Shown here piece by piece: positions 56,281 to 64,000 of a DNA stretch of 64,000 nt. How positions within the stretch are numbered: position 1 is the first letter of the stretch; every line of letters begins with the position of its first letter. A model generated the notes under the pieces. The model made no database searches, had not been told where the DNA came from, and saw only the letters and a list, made by a program, of their open reading frames with translations. Both the position numbers and the translations under genes were made by a program. Source of the DNA: Stenogyne calaminthoides (taxonomy: Eukaryota > Streptophyta > Magnoliopsida > Lamiales > Lamiaceae); assembly GCA_037126765.1 (NCBI GenBank), contig JBBCBC010000033.1:14584085-14648084 (forward strand). Reading direction: 5' to 3'.

Positions 56281-56880
56281 CCGATGTATGGTATCTTGAC
56301 AAATGGATGCTCAAGACATATAGACAGATTCAAGAAGATGCTCAATGACTATGTTGAACAAAGAGGCCCATTGAGATCACTTTTGGAGATAACTCCAAAG
56401 GATGATCAAGGATATGGAACTTTGGAAGTCGACTCGGTTCATATCCATGGTGTTTCATATGTATCTGGATTGAAGCATAACTTGTTGTCAATTAGCCAAT
56501 TCTGTGATAAGGGTTTCAATGTTGATTTCTCCAAGAACTTATGCTTTGTGAAAGACGATACATCACAGAAAGTATTAGTGACTGGTACAAGAAAAGGGAA
56601 TGTGTATCTTGCTGATTGGAGTTCAACTCCTAAAGATACATGTTTAATTGCTAAAAGTTCCACAGATACCAAATAAGGTTATGGCATAAAAGAATGAATC
56701 ACCTAAACTTCAAAACCCCGAACAAGCTTGCAAGATTAGCTCTTGTGAGGGGTTGCCTAATGAAGTGTTCAAGAAGGAACACATTTGTGATGCGTGCGAG
56801 AAAAGGAAAAACAAGTCAAAGCATCATTTAAAAAGCAAAGTAGAAGTTTCTACTTGAGAGAATACTTGACTTTTGCATAT
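56281..56880 (+). pseudogene. E4 protease and integrase HHCC region
   Basis: The protease DSG is broken (GACAAATGG for GACAGTGG near 56298). The frame 56284-56676 continues with VHIHGVSYVSGLKHNLLSIS. After a stop at 56674 the HHCC part is readable in other frames (WHKRMNHLNFKT near 56685, CDACEKGK-like near 56790). This copy keeps the 300 bp that E3 lost (56516-56819). Confidence 0.75.
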
Positions 56881-58193
56881 GGATCTGTTTGGTCCTATAA
56901 CACCTGTGAGCACTAATGGCAGGAAATACACATTGGTAGTAGTTGATGACTACTCAAGATATACATGGGTCATATTCTAACTCAAGAAGAAAAAGAGACT
57001 CGGATAAAAAGTGCCGAAATTCTTGAAAAGGCTCGAAGAATGAGAAAAATCTGAGTGTGGTCAAAATCGATCCGACAAAGGAACCGAGTTTATAAATCAT
57101 ATCATTTCGATTATTGTGCAAAGAAATGGAATTCTACATGAAACATCACCGCAAGGACCCTCAACAAAATGGTGTTCTTTGAAAGAAGGAACAGAACTCG
57201 AAAAGAAGTTCGCAAGGACAATGATAAATTTGGTCGATATTCCTAAAAGATTTTGGGTCAATTTGAAGTCAACAACACCGCATGCTACTCTCGAGAATAG
57301 ATCCATCTTGACAAAAAGTCAAGGCAAAACGCCTTATGAGCTTTGGAATGAAAGGAAGCCTCTTGTTTCTTTCTTTTTCGTGTGTTTGGTTGCAAGTGTT
57401 TCATACACAATAATGGTAAAGATCGAGTTGAAAACATTTGATAGTAAAGTCGATGAAGGAATATTCTTAGGATATTCGAGAGTCAAGAAAGCTTTCGAGT
57501 TTACAACCAGTAGGACTCTTATTGTGGAGGAAACACCTCATGTTGTTTTTTGATGAATCTGCTTTGTGTTCGAAGAAACAGAAACATGATGCAAATGAAC
57601 CGACAAAGAGGATCACCAGATTAAGCCCGAAACAGAAAAGATAAATCATCCATCGAATCGAAAAGAAGAAAGTCACCACTATCTATGATTGGAGTGACTC
57701 GGACTCGATAAAAAGAGTTCAGATGGAAATCGGGATGGTGAGACCCAGAAAACCAACATTCCAAAGGTGACCAATCCGAACAGACACCCGCCTCGGACTC
57801 AGTGCACGTAATGCCAATGAAGATGTGGTCACAGCTGAGGCAATTTCTGAATCTATCAACCAAAGGGGAACAAATGTCTCTGACAATGTTCTAAATAGTA
57901 TTTCCCTGAGGAAGATGATTCCTTTCTCCCATTTTGTTGTTCCCTCGAGTTTGTTGATTTAATCAACCTAACATTTCAAATGTTGAGGATACCATTGAAG
58001 GGGGAACATCAAGAAGGAAATGGTTAGATAGCCATCATACAAGCCAGATTGTGGGTGATCTAACTGAAGGTGTTAAAACTAGAAGGTTCCATGGAGAGAG
58101 TGCACTATTCTCGGCTGCTTCCCTATCGGAAAAGAACCTCTTTGAGATTGGTGAAGCTCTACAAGATTCTCCCCTGGATTACCGCCATGCAAG
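56881..58193 (+). pseudogene. E4 integrase core, C-terminus and linker
   Basis: Parts read YTLVVVDDYSRYTWVIF (56928-56980), then broken segments including NKGTEF-like and QQNGV-like pieces (57080-57200). The frame at 57116-57553 contains SQGKTPYELWNERKPLVSFF and SRTLIVEETPHVVF. The linker to 58193 is acidic and frameshifted. It is more damaged than E3 here. Confidence 0.7.
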
Positions 58194-59084
58194 ATGAGCT
58201 TGAATCAATTCTCGAGGAATGAAGTATGGGAGCTAGTAGATAGACCAGAAAGGAACAATGTCATTGGAACCAAGTGGGTTTTCAAGAACAAAAGAGATGA
58301 AAACAACAACATTGTGAGAAACAAGGCAAGGCTAGTTGCACAAAGTTATTCCCAAGAAGAAGGCTTGGATTATGATGAAACCTTTGCACCTGTTGTAAGA
58401 CTAGAAGCCATCAGATTGTTTCTTGCATATGCTTCCCACATGAAGTTCACAGTCTATCAGATGGATGTGAAAAGTGCATTTCTGAACGGCGTGCTTAAAG
58501 AAGAGGTTTATATGGAACAACCTCCTGGTTTCAAACAGAATGACCAAGTTTACAGGCTAAGAAAAGCTTTGTATGGTCTTAAACAAGCACCCAGAGAATG
58601 GTATGATACTCTTTCTCAGTTTCTTACTGACCATGGTTTTGTCAAAGGAACTGTTGATAGAACTGTGTTCAGGATAGAGGATGGGGAAGATATCTTACTA
58701 GTTCAGATATATGTTGATGACATCATTTTTGGATCTCCAAACCATCAGCTGTGTGAAAAGTTTTCAACACTGATGAAAGGCAAGTTTGAGATGTCAATGA
58801 TGGGAGAGATGAATTTCTTTCTAGGACTTCAAGTGAAACAATCAAAGGAAGGAATATTCATCAACCAGGCAAAGTACACCAGAGATCTGATTGCCAAATA
58901 TGGTGTACAGAATTGCAATACAGTTAGAATTCCCATGAATACTAACTACAAGATGGATCCCGATTACAAGGCAAATCGAGAAGTCATCTTCGATTATAGA
59001 GGAATCATTGGATCATTGCTCTATCTCACGGTAGTAGGCGGATATAACATTTGCTGTTGGGATATGTGCAAGATACCAAGCTAA
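58194..59084 (+). CDS. E4 reverse transcriptase (best-preserved copy)
   Basis: A 296-codon open frame covering most of RT. It has NEVWELVDRPERNNVIGTKW at residues 9-28, YQMDVKSAFLNG with catalytic Asp91, ALYGLKQAPREWYDTLSQFL at 125-144 and the YVDD box at 173-176. MNFFLGLQVKQSKEG follows, then GSLLYLTVVGG before it shifts at about 59060. The N-terminal end is truncated by a frameshift upstream (58150-58193). It copies genomic RNA into cDNA. It is the best template for judging the frameshifts of E2 and E3. Confidence 0.9.
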   Translation: MSLNQFSRNEVWELVDRPERNNVIGTKWVFKNKRDENNNIVRNKARLVAQSYSQEEGLDYDETFAPVVRLEAIRLFLAYASHMKFTVYQMDVKSAFLNGVLKEEVYMEQPPGFKQNDQVYRLRKALYGLKQAPREWYDTLSQFLTDHGFVKGTVDRTVFRIEDGEDILLVQIYVDDIIFGSPNHQLCEKFSTLMKGKFEMSMMGEMNFFLGLQVKQSKEGIFINQAKYTRDLIAKYGVQNCNTVRIPMNTNYKMDPDYKANREVIFDYRGIIGSLLYLTVVGGYNICCWDMCKIPS

Positions 59085-59100
59085 TCCTAAGGCTAGTCAC

Positions 59101-59652
59101 ATGGATTCTGCCAAAAAGATACTGAAATATCTTAAGGGCACAGTGAATAGAGGATTATGGTATCCAGCTGATGATAACCTAGAGTTAAGTGGTTACTCAG
59201 ATGCTGATTATGGAGGATGCAGAATTGACAGGAAGTCCACTTCAGGAACTTGTCAATTTCTAGGAAGCAAGCTGATATCTTGGTTTTCAAGAAGGACCTC
59301 GATGAGCAACAACAAGTACTCACCGTTTGAATATATGGTCATAGAAGTGATGTGCATGATTCTTTGGCTCAGACAACAATTGAGGGATTATAAAGTTGTA
59401 GCCAATGAAGTACCAATATTTTGTGACAATAATAGTGCCATTGCTATTTCACAAAACCCGGTATTGCACACCAGATGCAAGCATGTGGATATCAGACATC
59501 ACTTCATCAGAGATCATGTCGAGAAGAAGGACATAAGGATGGAGAAAATTCATACTGATAAGCAGAGAGCTGATATCTTGACTAAACCTTTGGCGGAATC
59601 AAGATTTCAAGAACTTTCAGTTGAATTAGGGATGCTAGAACCAGGTGTATAG
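59101..59652 (+). CDS. E4 RNase H
   Basis: A 183-codon open frame: MDSAKKILKYLKGTVNRGLW, then LSGYSDADYGGCRIDRKSTS (catalytic Asp region), then ADILTKPLAESRFQELSVEL near the end and TAG at 59650. A short frameshift (59060-59100) separates it from RT, so the polyprotein was one frame originally. The middle SNNKYSPFEYMVIEV replaces the usual STAEAEYMA segment, so a catalytic acidic residue may be altered. Confidence 0.88.
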   Translation: MDSAKKILKYLKGTVNRGLWYPADDNLELSGYSDADYGGCRIDRKSTSGTCQFLGSKLISWFSRRTSMSNNKYSPFEYMVIEVMCMILWLRQQLRDYKVVANEVPIFCDNNSAIAISQNPVLHTRCKHVDIRHHFIRDHVEKKDIRMEKIHTDKQRADILTKPLAESRFQELSVELGMLEPGV

Positions 59653-60135
59653 AATAAAATCTGAAAAATTGAAGGTTTTCAGATGCATGAAGTTTTCTCA
59701 TAATCCTTCTGAGAAGCTCAGGATAAAATGGAAATACCGAATCAATCTCGAAAAACTCGAGAGCATATCTTGAACCAATTCAGTACTCAGTATTATACTG
59801 ACATTTTATCAAGATCAGTACTCAGTAAGACTGATAGAGGGAAATTGGTCTGAAGAAGTAATGACTCATGCGATCCATTTATTGCTCAAGTAAATTCAGT
59901 AATCATTCGCAATAAATATAAAAACAACTGAGGAATGTTTTTTTTTTTTGGTGGGATCGTTTTAAATTCGAAGAAGGTCAATAAATATTTAATGCTCGCT
60001 ACATTAATGACCAATGAGGATGTTTTGGCGGCTTACTTTTTCTCGAGATCGTTTGGTTCAGATACCCGATTAATCGAGATTAATCTCAACCGTTGTTACC
60101 CACCTAACCAACACGATTCCCCACGATCTCAAGGA
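59653..60135 (+). other. E4 pol to env-like gap
   Basis: Non-coding. It aligns with 44895-45389 and includes the ACCAATGAGGAT and TTTGGCGGCTTACTTTT segments. A poly-T run lies at about 59939-59949. Confidence 0.55.
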
Positions 60136-60271
60136 TATATAAACCCCAATCAGCCATTCAAGCCAATTTTTTTATCAAACCCTTCATTTTCAAATCCTCT
60201 GAAATTAAAAATCCCCTTTGCCCAGAAAATCTCCAAACCCTAAAGTTTCTCTTCTTCAATCAAACTCTAAA
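60136..60271 (+). promoter_or_regulatory. Putative internal promoter and leader of the E4 env-like ORF
   Basis: TATATAAA at 60136-60143, then a C/T- and A-rich leader with AAACCCTAA near 60235, 136 bp before the ATG at 60272. E3 has the same spacing (133 bp). Confidence 0.5.
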
Positions 60272-63200
60272 ATGGCTCCAACCTTGTTCGAGAGATAAGC
60301 CGAAACCAACAAGCCGTGGTACGAGTTCGTTGTCTCACTCAAAAGCACAACCAACTCAAAGCCAGAAGAGGAGGCTCTGCATATGATTCGACTGGCTAAA
60401 CTCACTCAACTAGTCGCAAAACCGACCCGCACCGGGAGTTTGCGAAAGAGGTAATCGAATTCATCTGTAACTTAAAGATAGATGAAGAGGGCTGTATGCA
60501 TTCTAATTTAACTGTATCACACTTAGAGCAGTCATCCAAATACGTCGATTTTGAGAGGGATCTGTATATTGTTCCGAAAAATCCGAATGATGTTTTTGAG
60601 CTCTGTGATAGAGGAGAGGATCCTACAATGTATATGTCAGGAAGAGAGCAGGAGTACTTAGATAGGATTGCGGAGAATCTGTTAAGTTTGAGGCGACATA
60701 ATCATAAAAAGGCACACAAGCCACAATATCGTGTGTTGATGGATATTGTGAGCAAGTGCATCATGAGTCTTGCGAGGAGTTTTGAGCAGATAAGTACCCC
60801 GAAACTCAGATTGATGGTGGTGATAGAAGCTTCACCCACCACAGATTTCAACTGGCTGAAATTCTTGATCCAAACGGTGAGTGAGCAGACCAAAGTTTTG
60901 AGGAAGATTGACGGGGCGATCTCAATCAAAGGCAAGATCCACCATGCCCCCAAAATTGCTTACATTTTGGAGATGTGCAGAGAGGAGGAGGATATCTTCG
61001 CCAATTCGACCCCATTTCCTAAATCCAAAATTCTTCTTAAACCCAAAGTTTGCAAGCGGTCATCGGGGAAAGAGAGAAAAAAAGGTAGAATCACCTTCTG
61101 CGCATTTCTTTGAAAAAAACCCCAACAAACTAGGGGAAGATGTTGTTGGAGGCAAAGATGGAGCGAGGAGCAAAAATGATGAAAACGTAAAAAATCTTGC
61201 TCCAAAACACGAAAGATTGGTGGTTCTCACCGATGAAGATGGAAGTGATTCTCAAGAGATTCAACCCGAGGGCCAAACCGCCGAGCTCACCATTACAAGT
61301 GTTGGCTCGGGTTATCTCCAGACACAGATCGACCGGCGAGCGTGTCTTTTCTCGAGGTGCTCGAGACATCGCCAAGATGTATAAAATTTCTCAGAAATTT
61401 TCAAAAGAGCTCAGACCTCGAGATGCCTACCTCAGTGTGCGTGCTCTGTATGACAAGAGCTACCCGAGTCGATCCAAGATGTGCAAGCTCAGACCGACGA
61501 GCCAACTCGACTAAACCGAGGATATACCAATTCAGCCTCGTAACCCACACAGATACAAACCGAGGACCTCGACCGCACAAACTTCGGGGATGTCACCGAG
61601 ACTCGGGAGCGTAATAGTCTTGATGAGCTCCTCGAAAGATCTACTTCTTGATCCCTTAGCGTAAACTTCAAATGAACCAGAGAGCCCGAGATGGAAGAAA
61701 GGCGAGGTCAAGAAGGCGAGCGGAGGGAGCAAGGGAACGGGTTCATACTTGACCGATACCCTCGAGCTCAAATTTCATATCCCGACCTGCAAGATATTTT
61801 TCTTTAGATTAAGAACAATCAGATTTATCCTCAATCGGACTCTTCCCGAGATGCTTGATATTGCCGCTTTTTTAGAGGGAAGACCGGTGGAATGAGGAGA
61901 CACCTTTCTAACCGACTTCTCGGGGTTCGTAGGACAAAGCTCGGGATGAAAAACTCCGATTTTGATGAGCCGGGTTCGAGAGGAAGTTGGTGAGAGGAGA
62001 GCAACCGGGTTGGTGCCCCAAGGCAAATGAGACAAATCTCAAGATGGAGATGGGGACCAACAGGGGAGATGTTGAGAAGCGCCTCAAATTGAAAAGGAGA
62101 CTTCGTTCTTGATCAACTCGATCTAGTCAACATCAGAATGTTGATAGTACTCTTCAGACTGAGGCGCAGCTGGAGACTGGAGCTCAGAATGAAGATGGAG
62201 CTCAAGATGATCAGACAACACAGGAGGTACAGAAGATTCCTGAGATTGATCTCACTCCTCTGATAGAGAAACTTGAGAAGGTTGAGCCAATGATGATCAA
62301 GATTGCTCAGATGGAAGAAACGTTGGCCAATCAAGCTCAAAAGATGGACGGTCTTAGTCACTCTTCAGAACTGGTGCAAATTCAAAACACTCTAACCACC
62401 CAGATGACCTCCATGGAAAGAAAAGCTAAATGAGAAGTTTGGAGGGAGTCAAGGCCGAATTAAGTGATGAATCAAGGTAAACACCAGGAAAGTTCTGATT
62501 TCCTAGAGGTGAAACTAGCAGAAAAGAATGAGGTGTTAATCAAGTCTGCTGTTGAGGAAATGAGCTCAATACTCATGACCAAGATGACAGAGATGTTCAA
62601 AGAAGCACTCTCTGGCCAGTTTGCCCACTTATCTGAAGAATTTTCTGTGGCCAAGAACCATCTAAGGAGGCTGGAAGACGAACAAGATCGATATAGGGAG
62701 AAATTACCGTGTAAGCAAAGAGCAATATCACATGGACACAAAGACTCTCCGTGCTTCTTCCAAGTTACGGTGCCAAGAAGGGGAAAAAGGAAGTCAAGAT
62801 CTCGTAAAGTTCATGGCACGTACTTTGGAGAAGAAGGCTCGGAAAGATCTTTGAAATGTATAATCTAGCAAAAAGCCTTTAAAGAAGCTCTGAGCTCTTT
62901 GAAAAGTTGAAGTTCGCCGGTAGAAAAACCTATCTACGCCGAAGTTTACGAAAGCAAGCTATGCTTGATGTTGCAAGAGAGAAACCGAAAAGTTAGAGCA
63001 AAGGTTGGAACAAGCCAGTCATTTCTTTCGCTTATGAAGAAGGAAAAGCCTTGGGCGTTGTTCAACCCGAAAGTAAACGTCAAAAGGCTTCTAAGCCAAT
63101 CCAGAAAAATTGATTCTCGATGATGAAGAAATAGAACAACCAAAGGGAATCGAGTCTCAACCTCGGAAGAAAGTCTTCAACACGAGAAATGCTCAAAGAC

Positions 63201-63765
63201 ACTCCAAGAAGAACAAGCTAAGAAAGTTCTTGCCGCCGGTCTCGAGAACGTCTGTGGATCGTAAAGAAGATAGACGAAGAGCGAAGCGAAGGAGTGATTT
63301 CGGGAAGTTTATGAGCAAGAGGAAAGGAACATCAAAAGCACTAAAGTGGCCCCACGTTGATAAATGGATGCCTATCAAACTCAACGATATGTGGGAAGAA
63401 GTCAAGAGGACCTTCGGTTCAATTATGATGTTCTCGAGGGAATGGAGAGGGGAAAGCTCGATCGAATGAAGCTTTCATTGAATACCTTCTTATCTTCTAT
63501 CCAAAGTATCTACAGAGTGGATTAACTTTTGGATGAAGGAGAGGTACAGATAGTAGCCCTGGTCCATATTCCTATCCACCTCCAAAACTTGATAATGGCT
63601 TGGTAAATGAGAAGGCCATTACTCAAGAGATATCTTTGATCGGGTCACTGGGTTTAACAGAAACGGTCCGGATATCATCAAGGAAAGAAATGAGTCAAGA
63701 AGAGATTTTTTTGGAATGTTTGACACAGAGGTGCCGTGATGAAGTTGAGAATGAAGCAAACTAAA
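60272..63765 (+). pseudogene. E4 env-like ORF
   Basis: The ATG at 60272 is followed by a TAA at codon 9 (TTA in E3). The frame then continues from 60310, and 60496-61113 is open (205 codons, with GREQEYLDRIAENLLSL and VSEQTKVLRKIDGAISIKGK). The basic middle part is frameshifted. Coiled-coil segments are at 62464-62868 (SGQFAHLSEEFSVAKNHLRR) and the C-terminal domain at 63110-63765 (MPIKLNDMWEEVKRT readable, the rest frameshifted, ending GMFDTEVP near 63735). It is homologous to the E3 ORF. No membrane segment is seen. Confidence 0.68.
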
Positions 63766-64000
63766 GAGCAGAAGATCAAGAGCCAAAATCGGATCAAGAT
63801 CAAGACTCGAGAAGATTTTGTAAACTTTATATTTTGTCTTTTTGATTTTGTTGATAAACTCATTGTAATATGTAACGGGATACCAATCATCAATGAAGAT
63901 TTATCATTATGCTCAAAAGATAATATCTCATTATCTTATTTACATGTATTTTATTTTGATATGCCTGAATGAATGTCTCTGAACTGATTGTATGATTGAT
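63766..64000 (+). other. E4 3' untranslated part before the polypurine tract
   Basis: It aligns with E3 49054-49275 (TTTTTGATTTTGTTGATAAA, then AATATCTCATTATCTTATTT). By that alignment the polypurine tract and 3' LTR of E4 should begin about 190 bp beyond the window edge. Confidence 0.8.

Overview
The window looks like repeat-rich nuclear DNA from a dicot plant. It holds several long Ty1/copia LTR retrotransposons with tRNA-iMet primer sites, plant-type Stowaway, Harbinger-like and hAT-like miniature transposons, GT-AG intron borders and AT-rich spacers. I see no clearly intact host gene, no tRNA or rRNA gene and no prokaryotic feature. An asterid is plausible, but the sequence alone does not prove it.

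Layout. 1-1019 is AT-rich flank with a MITE end and a TA microsatellite. 1025-2343 is a solo LTR (minus strand) with perfect 5-bp target duplications. 2690-2812 is an orphan GRF zinc-finger exon. 3262-6537 (E1) is the 3' end of an old Sirevirus-like element: an env-like ORF relic plus a 3' LTR. It is inserted in an LTR fragment (6538-7837) of a different copia family. 8740-13790 holds a decayed plant mobile-domain/Ulp1-like gene split by an hAT-like MITE. About 14740-29742 (E2) has a family-B left half (LTR, gag, pol) and a family-A right half (env-like C-terminus, 3' LTR), so it looks chimeric. 29743-35847 (E5, minus strand) is another copia element, cut off in its RT, with a fairly intact integrase but no protease active site. 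35848-37231 is a MITE-rich spacer. 37232-51533 (E3) is a full-length family-A element with two ~2-kb LTRs. 51534-51727 is the rest of the MITE that E3 interrupts. 51728-64000 (E4) is a second family-A element whose 3' LTR lies beyond the window.

Families A and B share one plan: LTR, PBS, gag with a zinc knuckle, PR, INT, RT, RNase H, then a 500-2200-bp gap with a TATA-like box and a pyrimidine-rich leader, an env-like coiled-coil ORF, a polypurine tract and the LTR. This matches the Sirevirus lineage. The LTR leader carries tandem short hairpins whose stems covary between copies. A conserved AGTGG/CCACT hairpin follows, and a C-rich-loop hairpin sits near the LTR end.

The most important caution is that E2, E3 and E4 repeatedly show CG, CGG or CCG where related copies show CAG or CTG. 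This happens even inside the tRNA-complementary primer site. It explains many of the frameshifts and may be a base-calling artefact at methylated CHG sites rather than real decay, so the pseudogene calls in these elements are provisional.
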